From assembly GCA_022559845.1 (NCBI GenBank), contig CM040118.1, forward strand, positions 443,112,053 through 443,176,052: a stretch of 64,000 bases of DNA, read 5' to 3'. A model generated the notes under the pieces. It made no database searches. It was not told the DNA's origin and saw only the letters and a list, made by a program, of their open reading frames with translations. A program made the position numbers and the translations under genes. Below are positions 32,549 through 44,899 of this stretch, in pieces (position 1 is the stretch's first letter; each line of letters starts with the position of its first letter). The stretch is from Amorphophallus konjac (Eukaryota > Streptophyta > Magnoliopsida > Alismatales > Araceae).

Positions 32549-35500
32549 ATGGCTGCCGATGCTCAATGGCGCAACATGCAACGCACTCTTCAAGGCATGA
32601 CCCAGGCACTTCAACAAGTGGCACAAGGAGGTGCACATCGTGGAGCAGGAAATCTCCACCAAAGCTTCAAGAACATGAACCCTCCTAAGTTCATGGGATC
32701 CACTGATCCAGATGATGCCGAACACTGGATCCGAGAGACGGAACGTGTTTTTAGAGTCATGCAATGTCCGGACCAAGAGAAGGTCCAGTTAGCCACATTT
32801 CAATTGGAAAGAGATGCCCGATGCTGGAGGGAGTCGGTAGAAGCCACATTAGATCAAGGACAAGTTACTTGGGAGGAGTTTGTTGAACATTTCAACAATA
32901 AATATTTCTCAGATCGAGTTCAAGAGAAGAAAGCCGCTGAATTCGCCGCACTTAAGCAACGATCTTTGTCGGTGGCTGAATATGAAGCGCAATTCTCTAG
33001 GCTGTTTCGGTACGCTAAACACTTAGTTAGTACTGAGAAGATGAAAGCTCGAAGATTCCTTAATGGGCTCAGGCCCCAATATATCACACAACTGGCACCG
33101 ATGGACATACAAGTCTATTCGGAGATGGTTCAACGAGCCCAATTACTAGAAGATGCCACGGAACTATCTGATAGGATCTGTGAGAAAGACAAGAAGGAGA
33201 ATGTTACTAGCTCTGGCACCTTCAAACCTAATTTCAAGAAGAGGCCAAGTAATGGAGGCATTCGCTCCCAGGAGCAAAAGTTCAAGAAGACCAAACCTTT
33301 CTCCATCACCACTACACCTGCTAAGGTGGTATGTAAGCACTGTGATAAGGCTGGGCACAAGGCCGAAGAATGTTGGAGGAAACTTGGAGCGTGTCTCCGT
33401 TGTGGGAGCCATGATCATCGGATTCCCGACTGTCCCCTACTCAATGATCAAGCCGGTGACGGAAAGCGCCCGGTAACAAAGAATGCTCATCTCCACGCAA
33501 TTAAGAATACCGAAGAAGATGAAGGCGGACTAGTAGAAGGTACACTGAAAGTTTGTTCCAAGTTTGCACATGTCTTATTTGATACGGGTGCATCACATTC
33601 TTTTATTTCCAAGAAGTTTGCTGACCCACTGCCTATGGAACCGGAATGGATGAAAATATTTTTATCTACTCCTCTCGGAAACGAAATCGATATTACGCAC
33701 CATTATCAAAACTGTGAAGTCTTAGTAAAAGGAAGAAATCTTCCTATCAACCTCATATGTTTAGACCTAAAGGAATATGATGTCATATTGGGAGCATATT
33801 GGTTATCTAGGTATCAGGCAACTGTGGATTGCCGTAACAGCAAAGTTACTTTCAAGGACTTTCCAGAACTAGTCTATTCTAGCCCTAAGAGTCGGAGCAA
33901 GTCACCTCTTATTTCGGCTCTCCGAGCTAGCAAGCTAATAAGGAAAGGATGTGTATCTTTCCTTGCATTTGTCACCATTAAGGAGACTAAGCTAGAAGAC
34001 ATCCCAATTGTGCAAGAATTTCCGGACGTGTTTCCAGAGGACTTGCCTGGATTACCCCCACAAAGAGAAGTGGCCTTCACCATCGATTTGGTCCCTGGTG
34101 CTGGACCAGTTTCTAAGGCACCATATAGGATGTCCCCTGCCGAACTCAAGGAGCTGAAGGAGCAATTGATGGAACTTCTCAAGAAGGGATTTATTAGACC
34201 AAGCACTTCCCCGTGGGGAGCACCTGTGCTATTTGTAAAGAAGAAAGATGGATCCATGAGGTTATGCATCGACTATCGATAGTTGAATCATCTCACTATC
34301 AAGAACAAGTATCCACTGCCGAGAATCGATGAGTTATTTGATCAAATATCTGGATCCAAGTATTTTTCAAAGATTGATCTCAGGTCAGGTTATCACCAAC
34401 TAAGGATCAAGGATGATGACATTCATAAGACCGCATTCAGAAGCAGGTATGGCCATTATGAGTTTGTTGTTATGCCTTTTGGACTAACAAATGCCCCTGC
34501 TGCTTTTATGCAGTTGATGAATAGTATATTCATACCTTATCTAGATCAATTCATGGTGGTTTTCATTGATGATATATTGATTTACTCCAAGACCAAGGGA
34601 GAGCATGAGGAACATTTAAGGATTGCATTACAGATATTGAGGACAAATCAGCTATATGCAAAGCTCAGTAAATGTGAATTTTGGTTAGGAGAAGTAGCTT
34701 TCTTGGGGCATGTTATATCAAAAGACAGTTTATCCGTAGATCCATCAAAGGTTGAAGCTGTAAGGAATTAGGAAAGACCGACCAATGCTAGCGAGGTCCG
34801 TAGTTTTTTGGGTCTTACGGGCTACTATCGGCGATTCATCAAGGATTTCTCCAAGATAGCCGTACCACTCACTAGGCTAACTCGCAAGGAGATACGCTAT
34901 GAATGGAGCAAGGATTGTGAACGAAGCTTCCAAGCTCTCAAGGATCACTTGACTACTGCCCCAGTCTTAGCTCTACCAATTGAAGGAGAAAAGTTCGAGG
35001 TATACACCGATGCATCTAGCATTGGCCTTGGATGTGTTTTAATGCAACAAGGGAAGGTTATAGCCTACTCTTCTCGCCAATTGAAGAAGCACGAGGAGAA
35101 CTACCCAGTTCATGATTTGGAATTGGCTGCGGTAGTATTTGCACTGAAGATATGGAGACATTATCTGTATGGAGTGCAGTTTCTTGTATACTCTGACCAT
35201 AAAAGTCTTAAGTATCTCTTCTCTCAGAAGGAATTGAATATGAGGCAAAGACGTTGGCTAGAATATCTTAAGGACTTCGACTTTACTATACAATATCATC
35301 CTGGAAAGGGTAATCCTGTAGCTGATGCCCTTAGTCGAAAGCCGAGAGCATTATTAGCCAATTGTATGATTCAGGAGTGGAAGTTGCTAGAACAATTCAC
35401 TAGACTTAATATAAGCATGGACAAGGACAGTAGGTGTGTCACCTTATCCCATATGAGCATACAGCCAGACTTACTATCCGAAATACAAGGACTGCAAGGT

Positions 35501-36889
35501 AGTGACCCGGTATTAGTGGAAATCAAGGGCAAACTAGAAGGACAATCTGTGTTCCAACTAGCTTCAGATGGAAGGTTGTTATTCCAAAATAGAACTTGTA
35601 TACCGGATTGTCCAGAATTAAAGAAGAAGATCTTAGATGAAGCTCACAGATCAAGGTACACAATTCATCCATGATCTACTAAGATGTACCAAGATTTAAA
35701 AAGGACCTTCTGGTGGCCTAATATGAAGAAAGAAGTCGTGGACTTTGTGTCTCGCTGTCTCACCTGCCAACAAGTTAAGGCTGAACACCAGAAGCCTGCC
35801 GGAAAGCTACATCCTCTGGATATTCCCAAATGGAAATGGGAGGATATTGGTATGGATTTCATCATGGGTCTAACTAAATCAAAAGAAGGATATAATGGAA
35901 TATGGGTTATCATTGATCGATTGACCAAATCAGCGCACTTCTTGCCAATCAAGAGTTGATGGTCAGTTAATGTTCTGGCTGCATTATACAGCAATGAGAT
36001 AGTCAGATTACATGGTATTCCTGTCTCGATTGTGTCTGACAGAGATCCCCGTTTTACTTCGCATTTTTGGAAAGGACTACAACCTTCGTTGGGAACGAGA
36101 CTTAACTTTAGTACAGCTTTTCATCCTCAAACGGATGGTTAGACCGAGAGAACTAATCAGGTGGTTGAAGATATGCTCAGGGCTTGCATCATTGATTTTG
36201 GTGGAAGCTGGCATGACCACTTGCCTCTGGTTGAATTTGCATACAATAATAGCTACCAGGCAAGTATACAAATGGCACCTTTCGAAGCCTTATACGGAAG
36301 GAGTTACCGATCACCCTTATGCTGGGACGAAGTTGGAGAGAAACAACTATTAGGTCCAAATATGGTAAGGGATACCACCGAGAAGATACAGTTGATTAGA
36401 GAAAGACTGCAAGTAGCTCAGTCTAGACAAAAGGCTTATGCTGATACAAGACAAAGAGATCTCGAATTCCAAGTCGGAGATCACGTCTTTCTCAAGATAT
36501 CACCTGGACGTGGAATAAGGAGATTTGGTGTTAAGGGCAAACTTATACCAAGGTTTATCGGACCTTTTGAAATACTAGAAAGAGTTGGCGAAGTTGCTTA
36601 CCGCGTCGCTTTACCTCCTCAATTGTCCGATGTTCACAATGTATTCCATATATCCATGTTAAAGAAGTATGTGCACGATCCGTCACATATCATTGATCAT
36701 GGAGACCTGGTGATTCAAAAGGATCTTACTTATGAACAAAAGCCCATGAAGATCCTCGATCGCGAGGTACGAACATTAAGGAACAAAATTATTCCCATGG
36801 TTAAGGTGCAATGGAGTAAATGTTCAGAACACAAAGCCACATGGGAGACCGAGGAGTCTATGAGGAAACGATTCCCGGACTTATTCTAA
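32549..36889 (+). pseudogene. gag-pol: Element B gag-pol, five in-frame stops, no frameshift
   Basis: 1446 codons in one frame from the ATG at 32549. Gag is closely related to that of A, with zinc knuckles at C262-C275 and C282-C295. The protease has DTGA at 345-348, and further on a D-to-Y change in the usual GADWL motif. Reverse transcriptase FIDD is at 672-675. RNase H (YTDAS) follows. Integrase D1103, D1164 and E1200 keep D35E spacing, and a chromodomain-like C-terminus ends the protein. Stops are at 34280, 34769, 35672, 35957 and 36140. Compared with A, four fit C-to-T or G-to-A transitions and one (35672) a G-to-T change. The element cannot make pol itself. Confidence 0.95.
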
Positions 36890-36958
36890 AAGGTTATATA
36901 CTCGACACTCTCCACATATATATATATGTACTATTGAATTTGGGGACCAAATTCTTTT

Positions 36959-36971
36959 AAGTGGGGGAGGG
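36959..36971 (+). other. Polypurine tract of element B
   Basis: AAGTGGGGGAGGG directly before the 3' LTR start TGTAGCAACCC. Confidence 0.92.
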
Positions 36972-37096
36972 TGTAGCAACCCTGGTAAAAATAAAAGGAA
37001 ATAAAAACCCCAATTGATCAAAATAAGATTAAAAGATTTAATGAATAAATGATAAGAACCTAAAGAAGTAAATAATAAACCAAAATGTAAATAACG

Positions 37097-37310
37097 CCTT
37101 GACTCAAGGCGCTAATTCAAAAAGAAACACCCTTATACAAGGCTCGAATTCCAGAAAGGACGACAACACCAGATGTCGTCAATTCTTAAACGGCCAAAAT
37201 AATAAAAAAGGGCAAGTAAACGTGACGCCCTCCACATGGATGCGTTTTACATAAGAAATGACTTTAACAAAGGCGTCAATTTAAACTAACGCCCTATGGC
37301 AAGGCGTTAA
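37097..37310. repeat. 17-nt palindrome array, about 33-bp period (element B U3)
   Basis: CGCC-N9-GGCG units at 33-bp steps, separated by AATTC/AATTT plus A-rich linkers. Measured starts include 37226, 37259 and 37290, and the equivalents at 18343, 18376 and 18409 in the 5' LTR. Arm sequence varies from unit to unit (CGCCTTG/CAAGGCG, CGACA/TGTCG). Confidence 0.85.
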
Positions 37311-38002
37311 TTCCGTTCGAGTTTCGTTCGACCCAGGAGACTATCCAGAGCAAGTTTCTGGATAACTACGTGGAAGATTGGATAGGGTAAGAACTCTATT
37401 AGGGAAATATTAATTCCAATACGATACTAACTCCATTAGGATCGTAAAAACCCTATAAATAACCCTTTCTGTCGAACCCTAATAGGCTATTTGGTTGAAG
37501 GAAGCTCTGCTGCCGTGTGTGAAGAACAGGTAATGTTCTTCTTCCTCTACCTTCAGTCAGAGAATATGAAGATTATTAATCGTTCTTCATCTTCTTTCTC
37601 TGTAGGTTGCCTGTGAGGGAGCTTTCCCTGTCTCGCTGAAGAACGTGGGTTCTTCATCATCTCACGTCTTCTTCCGATTACAGAAGGGGGGAGGGGAAAG
37701 CTGTAAATTTCTCTACGACCGGAGTCTAGGAGAAATCTTCTATGAAACCATCGGGAGGCTGCTATTACTTGACTATCAGTACTGTTAGAGTTGCTGTTTA
37801 CACAACTTCTGAACACTCTGTCTAGAACAGAGTATCGTTCTCTCTTCAACTTTATTCACGTGTCTTCACCCAGAACATCATCAGGTAGGTTTTCTCAAGA
37901 ACGTAGCCCAAACTAGTTTAAGATCTTTAATAATATCATCGGTCATCCATGCATATAGTTTTACTGTGGTTTCAAATGTTTTGTATAAAATTTCAAAAGA
38001 AA

Positions 38003-38505
38003 CGCCCTTGACAAGGGCGCTAATTTAAAAGAAGCGACCCACACCAGGGCGCTAATTGTAGTTTTGACGCCCTGCCCAGGAGTTGTCAATTTCACCCAAT
38101 TATTAATTAATCGTGTTTAAAAATTTTAATATCTATAAAACTACGAATCTAATAGGATGCATGATCATACCTGTTGAATCCTGCTATTTTTCTTATCCTG
38201 ACCATGTAATTTGTTTTCCTGAAATTCTATTTATCTGGAAATTCTACTGTTCATGTGAAAACTTGATAAATCCTGAAATAACAACCTCCTGTAAGTCGTC
38301 TCTTATAAAAGTGACGCCCTGAACCAGGGCGCGAATTTGAAAGTAACGCCCCTGTTAAAGGCGCTTTCTACTAAAATTCCAGAATTTAGAGATTTTGCAA
38401 AATAGAAATGTATAATGGACGACCGCTGCAAAAGTCGTCAAATCATAAATAAACGCCCCTATAGAAGACGTTAATTTGATAAGTAATGACTTACATTAAG
38501 TCGCT
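38003..38505. repeat. 17-nt palindrome arrays in element B leader
   Basis: Starts at 38003, 38035 and 38068, then 38282, 38315 and 38347, then 38420, 38454 and 38487. Within each block the spacing is 32-34 bp. Examples are CGCCCTGAACCAGGGCG and CGCCCTTGACAAGGGCG, both 17 nt with pairing arms. Most units are followed by AATT or ATTTT. Confidence 0.85.
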
Positions 38506-39987
38506 ATTTTCCTGTGTTACTATTTTTAATTGTTTTCTGTTAACCGAGGGTTTTGATATATATATATATATAATTATATTATCTGGCACTATATTTCCAT
38601 TCCGTGAATGTAGTCCCATGTTTCACGATGGTTTATCGCATTACCCTCGATTCTCAGTGACATACAAGCTCTCCATTGGACATTCCGTTCCTTTGGACTA
38701 GCAAGTTAGTCATAGAGACCTCCATAAGACTCCTCGAGCCTTGGATTCCCTCAAGACCGATTGAGCGGGTTGTACCATGAAAACCTATCACACTACTTTG
38801 CCATGTCACTCTATAGAAACATGGTATACCGGCCCTCATGTTATGCTATGTGTATGATATGAGAATTATCTTAATGAACGGGGAAAGCATGCCATTATTG
38901 TGATGTTCTTGTGGACCCCAATTCTATATCAAACATTATTATGATGTTCTTGTGGACCTCAATTCTATATTAAAAGAGTGACCATCTACTTGTGGGCACT
39001 TACTTGTCATGGTACCCAAGTTAGGGAACCAATTCCACCCAGTTTATCGACATGTCATAGTTTATATGCTTTGCGTAAATTTTATCGCCAGTATGTCCTT
39101 ACTCAAGGGCCTTGCCCTTAAATTCCATAAAAATCTTATCTTATCATCTTATTAAAGTTTGTTCTTGAAACTCCTTATTGGCTATAAACTATCGTGGATG
39201 TCTAGATCTATCTTTAATGCTGTGCATATAAGGGCCCGATCTGGTCCTGGGAGGAGCACCCAAAAGTACTAGTGTCCATGGGAGTTGTAATGATACCGGT
39301 GTCTAGCATTACACTGAAGTAATCTTTCTCTTGATCTTTGGCATTCCACACTCTCTCTTTCTCGCGTGCGTGACTTGACTTGCGTGACTTTACTAGCGTG
39401 GCCCGACACGGGCAAAGTACTTGCGTGAAGTAGCCAATTCCCACATGACATGATAAATATCTTGACACATATTTGATACAAGTTCTTGAAAGTTCATGAA
39501 TAGTTCACTTCATTATCTATTGTTATACTCTCTATCTTGTCATTTTACGCAAGCATGCATAGCCAAAGTGCATTTACATGTGACAAATGTAATTACTTAA
39601 ACCCATTGCTAGTTCTTGAGATATAATTTCCTACTGAGCGTTCGCTCACTCAGTGTTTCCATACTTTTCAGGTAAGTCCGACGATGAGGGAACTCAGTCT
39701 GAAGGGGAAGGTCAAGAGTGAAAGAGTTAGAGCTACTCAAGCGTCAATTAGTCCTGTCTTTTCTATATTTTCTCGAGTCAATGTTGTACTTTTCTTTTAT
39801 TAAGCCTAGTATTTGCATGGGTTTGTAATAGACATATTTTTATAAAGGAAATAAAGGATTGGGTTTTCTTTACTTTTGCGTATCTCTGATTTTTTGTGTC
39901 GAATACACTAATCCTCTGATTGACATGAATGATATAAACTCGTCACGCATCTCTGGGTATCTTCCGCACTCGGGGCGTGACATTCTT

Positions 39988-40946
39988 TCTCTCCAAGCTT
40001 TTCTCTTCGATCCCTTTTCTCTTTCTTTTGCTGCCTCCCCCCTCTCTTTTTTGTTCGGTTCGAAAGCCCTCCTCTTATAGGCTTTAACCGGCGTGGTCTC
40101 ACCCGACACGGGGGGTGTCCACGCCAGTTAAGTGTCTTGCCTTTTGCGCATCGGGTGTGAGGGGCGCCAGTTTAAGGGGGAGCGCGCCGATTCAGAGGCG
40201 CGCCGGGTTAATCCCCTTGTTGCGCTTGTTCGAGCTGTGTTTGGCCTGGGAGTCTCAGACTGGCTCTGGGAGTCATTTTGCTCTTTCATCTCATCATGGC
40301 CCTCTGGAACCGCCGTGAGAAACATCGGGAAAGCTTTCAGGCCATCGAGTGGCTAATTTCGGCGTCGTCCGTGCCTTTAGTTCGGATACTCGAGTTTCCC
40401 GCTGATACGGCCTTCAGCACTGTGATCTGTGCTACCAGGATAACATCATTTGTACTCATTACATTCCTGGGGGGGTGGATCACCACCCGGGGTGCTTTTG
40501 CCTTGGCTGGGCAGCTATTTGGTCACTAACAGACATGTCTGGTAAGAAGAAGTACCTGCGCCGAGTCACTCGGGTCTTCCGCTGATATGGCCTTCGGCAC
40601 CTTGTTCCGAGAAGCCATCCACATTTCTTCAGCTCAGGAGGGTTTATTGTCAAGTGGCGGACCACCAGGTACATTCTTGTCCTGATCGGACGAAAGATGG
40701 GGTTTGTTCGGCATGATTGAGTCGATACCGGTTCGTTGGGCAGGCCAAACGGCACTGTCGATTTGTTGTGGATTTCTTCCGACCGTCCTGAGGTGGAGTC
40801 CCTGACGCTCTTGTCAATCAGCCTGAGGCTCCAGCAGTCCGAGAGGACCCTTGTGTATTGATTCTCTTCGGCTTTTGCATTGTAGCAGGACGCATCCTTT
40901 GGTCGTTCAAGTGTGATTGCTATTGATCATATTTCGGGTGCCAACA
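39988..40946 (-). repeat. Element D 3' LTR, inner part with promoter
   Basis: Ends GGTGCCAACA at 40946 against a polypurine tract, so in sense it begins TGTTGGCACCC. A TATA box CCTATAAGAG lies on the minus strand at 40081-40072. Short inverted repeats (GGCGTGG...CCACGCC near 40091-40131) lie upstream of it. Small frames on both strands are not supported as genes. Confidence 0.65.
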
Positions 40947-40961
40947 AATGCCCCCCCAGTC
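40947..40961 (-). other. Polypurine tract of element D
   Basis: Minus strand GACTGGGGGGGCATT immediately before the LTR start TGTTGGCACCC. Confidence 0.75.
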
Positions 40962-41100
40962 GCGGGTGTCGCAAGCGAGGAATGAGCGACGCGGGACAGA
41001 CGGATGTACTTTGACTGAGCATACTCTTCACTTGCTCAGCACAGACCATTGATTTGATGCAGTTGAGGTGCCATTCAAACGGCATGGCTTCGTAACGGCC

Positions 41101-41294
41101 TTAAAATGGCACGAAGATGATAATTGACATTAAAACGGCGCGGCCGTGACAGTTGGCTTAAAATGGCACGGCCTAGCGTGTTCTGTTAAAATGGCGCGCC
41201 CCTTAACCTCCTTAATCTGACGCGGCCTTTCATTTATTGTTAAAATGGCGCGTAAATCTGCTCGACCGGCGCGGGAGGGCGCTAAAACGGCGCC
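41101..41294 (+). promoter_or_regulatory. Six-copy TTAAAA(T/C)GGC(G/A)CG array upstream of antisense gene
   Basis: Copies start at 41101, 41130, 41158, 41186, 41240 and 41282 (the last reads CTAAAACGGCGCC). The first four are 28-29 bp apart. The array ends about 35 bp before a TATA box that faces the plant-mobile-domain gene, so it is a likely promoter element. The binding factor is unknown. Confidence 0.7.
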
Positions 41295-41328
41295 ATACCC
41301 CTGCGTCGGATTAGAGGGCTTGAAAACC

Positions 41329-41338
41329 CTATAAAAGC
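41329..41338 (+). promoter_or_regulatory. TATA box of antisense plant-mobile-domain gene
   Basis: CTATAAAAGC followed by a CT-rich start region (CTTCTCCCCTTCTCTCTCAC). It lies 390 bp upstream of the ATG at 41719. Its direction is opposite to element D's own LTR promoter. Confidence 0.65.
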
Positions 41339-44300
41339 TTCTCCCCTTCTCTCTCACTTCATTCCAAGCCATTCGCAACCCTAGCTTCCTCTCTCCTTCC
41401 CCCCTTCTGCGCACGGCGGCGGCGGCAGAGTGGTGAGGGTGAAGTCCGTTCTTTTTCTTGATTTAAAGGATTCAAACCCCCCTTTCTGGGCCTCGGGAGG
41501 CTCCTAGTAGGCTAGTCCTCGGAGCTACACCCCTGGGTGTCCTGTTTGGCCTCGGTGTGACACCCACGACCTATTTTAGGGATCGTCTCTTAATGGACGT
41601 GTTCCCGCTTTCTTCTGGCAAGCTCCCGGGTTGAGGAGACTCTGCCAAAAATTTTTCAAATATTTTGTTCTCGACAATCCTTTTTTGACTTTGTTTCATT
41701 TCCTTTGATGCAAATACCATGGCATCTGGTTCTCATTCTTCTTCCCGTGCCGTGGTGACTTGGGGGGATGTTAATTCTTTGGACAGAGGCCATGATGAAC
41801 TGGCCATAGTTGCTGAGTCTTCTGATTCAGACACTGACACAGTAGACATTGGTCGTCTATTAATCATTGGGAGCGACTCCTTCAAGTATGACCACCGTGA
41901 TGGGTACAGAGTGGACCATCCCAAAGACAAGCATCTGATGCCCTTCCTGAAGCGATTCAATCTTCAGGGAAAGTGGGACTTGTTTCTCGTTCGGAAGGCT
42001 GAGCAGGCGCTACTTGCCAAGCAGGATAGTCCAACATACTTCATTTTGCGGGGGAGACCCATATACCTGTCGGGCAAGCCCAGGAAGTGGAATACTGTGC
42101 TTGGGCTCCAGGAGCTAACCCCGCAAGATGGGCTGTTGACTAGAGCCCCTAAATTCGTACTAGCCCGATGGAATGAGACTGCAGGCTGTGTGGACCGGGA
42201 GAAACCATCTTTTGGCTTGTTCTTAGCCCCGCTAAAATGGGGATACAGAGAGGAGCCCTTCTTGCTGGATTGCTTAGTCGTGCGGTTCAAGCACCAGATT
42301 TCTGTAGGCTGGTTTGCTGACTTGAAGGCTACTGATGCCCATGCCTTCCGGGCAGGAGCAGTGGAGTTCACCGATTATGTTTTACAGCACTGTGCTCCTA
42401 TTTTGATCAAGGTAGGCATATATCATAGTGTATATGCATCGAGGTATCGCTACCCCATCTCCAAGGGTTTATGTTGCGGTATGATTGAGGTGTTCAATCC
42501 CGAATGCAACACCTTCTATACCTCAGAAGGAGAGACATCGCTGGACCATTCGAGTCTCTCTCAACTAAGCGGCCTCCCCATCGACGGCGAGCCGTATGAG
42601 GAAGTCTATTGGCCGGACTGGTTGAAGGATCATACGGATGGTGAAGGGTGATACTTGACTGTTTTCGCCTACCGCTATCTGATGAAAGCTTATCGTACTC
42701 TCTGCCGCTCCTCGTACGATAGCCGGGAGGCACGCAAGCCTAGAGAAAAGAGGCGTGTGAGGATGGGCCCCTGGCTCTAGTATTTCTTTAGAGGGGAGCA
42801 GAAATACAAAGACTTCCCCTCAATAGTGCCGACTCCTGTTCAGCAGAAGAAGAGGGTTCAGCGACAAGCCGCTTTCCCATCCACATTGAAGGAAAGACAA
42901 CAACGAGGGCCCAACCCTGCCCGTATTGATGTAGTCACTCATTGTGCTGCATACTTGACTTACTGGATCTGCTCCTTCGCTCTCCCGCAGGGTGATGAGA
43001 GCGTGATCAGGGCTGAGGCCATTTATCCTGCCTGCATGATGGCATGGGGCATGAAGCTCTCACTATGCCCGGTTGCATTGTGCCTTATATATAAAATGTT
43101 GGGAGGCCTGCATCGATCGCGTCTTCCTAGGAACCTGCAGATAGTTGGTCCATTGCATTTTTTTAATGCCTGTGTTTGTACATTATTCCCAGAAGCTGCT
43201 CCTCGATCACTCTAGTCGGCACAGCGAGTTCCCAGGATGATAGAGTTTACCAGTGTTGAGCCGACCCAGACAGCAGACCAGCTTTTTGCTATTCGGGGAA
43301 AATAGACCAAAGTTCCAATAGACGTGCCCAGAGTTTTACATTTCGTGAGCTTGGCTGCCCACTCAAGTCCATTAGTGAACAAGATGCGGGAGTGCCACCT
43401 TCATGAAACATAAGAGTATGTTCACCCCATTTCTGGTGCCAGGTGTACAAGGCCAATTATCGAGTCAGAGCTAATCGACTGGGTGGTGTCAATAAGGCCG
43501 AGTGTCTTGGTTTTTTGTAAGAGCCGGATTTTATGGCTGGAGCCTTACTACGCATTCCGATTTAGTCAGAATTTTGGTTATGATCAACATATCCATGCTT
43601 CCTCCACACAGTTTGCGTTGCCGAACAGGGCCCGGGCTGGCCACGTATCGAACGATGAGGATCGTATATGGTGGGACTATTTTCATCGCCGAGAGGCGGT
43701 TTCATTTAGAGTTCCGGCCCCTGCATGCTTTCCCCGTGTGACTTTAGAATATATCAAATGGTGGAATGTGCGCACAGGCTTTTATAGGAACTCGAGAAGA
43801 GAATGTTGGGCTATTGCTGAACGTCGATTCTTGGACTCTCAGCCAGTGCCAGCTCTGGATGCTGACCCGACTTATCTGAAGAAGTTGGAATGCCAGACGA
43901 ATGCTGCAGTGGCGGCTTATCTAGAGGCTCGCAAGGCTGCCAAGCAGCGCTCACCCAAGATCGATCCGAAACTATCAGAGATCAGCAAAGATGGCTTCTT
44001 GAAGGCGCTTCAGGGCTTATGCCGCGTGAGCGTTGAATGATTGGTTCTTAAATAGATTCCCTTGCCAGTGGAGGAACCTCTACCCTCTACGGCTTCTTGG
44101 CGCCCTAAGAGCGACCGGCTATATCCTTACAGGACCTTCATTAGAAGGGAGGATCGATGGCCGACACTTTATAGCAGTACCCCATGGTTATTTGCATTGA
44201 TGCGCTCCTACGGGCTTTCAGTAGGTGGCCCTAGTGAAGTTCTATTGGGCCAACCTCTTCTCCTTTCTTTTAAATATGCCGACGGATGGGGGCTGGACCA

Positions 44301-44473
44301 CCTCGGCTTGTATTATCATTTATCCTCTCGTGGCCATTCGGACTTGGCGTTGCTGGCCGAACAATGCGAAGTGATAGGAGACATTTGTTGGCTGATTCGC
44401 GAGACTGCTTCAAGGAACAAAGAGCCTTCACTGTTTTACTGGCCACTCTCTCCTTTGTATATGGGGCCGGCAA

Positions 44474-44557
44474 GTATCTTTCATTCTTTGCCTTCAGCTT
44501 TTGGTTCCCTTCTTGTTGTAATGTATATCATTCTTTTTCACCCTTATATATGTGCAG
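44474..44557 (+). other. Predicted intron 1 of plant-mobile-domain gene
   Basis: GTATCTTTC donor and TATATATGTGCAG acceptor, 84 nt, T-rich. Removing it keeps the frame and joins GPA to RLTSEE. Supported by sequence only. Confidence 0.5.
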
Positions 44558-44836
44558 TTCGGCTCACTTCAGAGGAGACCAGGCACTTTAGGGAGCAAAT
44601 TACAAAGGCTCAGAAGCCAACATAGTTTGAAGCCCCGAAGGTAGCTCCGACCACGACACCTCTGCCCCCCGGTGATTCGCGGAAGCGAACGAGGTCCCAT
44701 GTCAGGGAAGCAGTTACTCGAGCGAAGCGAGCCCGCCGAAAGAAGACCATAGACCCGGAACCAATATTTATTCCTCCAGCCGTGGTCTCGTTTGAAGAGT
44801 TTGAGGCTTCTCATACGTCGGCACGCGCAACCAAGG

Positions 44837-44899
44837 GTATGTCTTTCATTCTGCACCTCGCCTCTACTTTGGTCGCATAGCCTAATTCTTATTTTACAG
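44837..44899 (+). other. Predicted intron 2 of plant-mobile-domain gene
   Basis: GTATGTCTTTC donor and TTCTTATTTTACAG acceptor, 63 nt, short for a plant intron. It contains an in-frame TAG that splicing would remove, and the frame is kept. Confidence 0.55.

Larger units (their letters stand above)
18220..39982 (+). mobile_element. Element B: Tekay-like chromovirus, inserted in element D's LTR
   Basis: Perfect 5-bp target duplication TTCTT at 18215-18219 and 39983-39987. The LTRs begin TGTAGCAACCC and end CGTGACA. Removing element A leaves about 10.6 kb, with LTRs of about 3010 bp. By hand count the two LTRs differ at about 60 positions (around 2%), so B is older than A, as the nesting requires. 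The coding region keeps one frame with five stops. B and A are related families: they share GGTCCTGGG...CCCATGGGAGTTG in the LTR, the polypurine tract and the gag-pol layout. Confidence 0.93.
36972..39982 (+). repeat. Element B 3' LTR (3011 bp, uninterrupted)
   Basis: Full LTR from TGTAGCAACCC to CGTGACA, followed by TTCTT. It shows the intact palindrome arrays: one upstream of the TATA box (about 37097-37310) and one in the leader (38003-38505). TATA box at 37452. Confidence 0.95.

Noticed and set aside
37097..38505. CRISPR-like array in element B
   Set aside because: Spacing is regular and units are palindromic, but the palindromes vary and the linkers are the more constant part. That is opposite to a CRISPR array, and the host is a plant.
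41101..41294. E2F sites as explanation of the TTAAAAYGGCGCG repeats
   Set aside because: The core has AYGGCGCG rather than the TTTSSCGC consensus, so I leave the factor unnamed.
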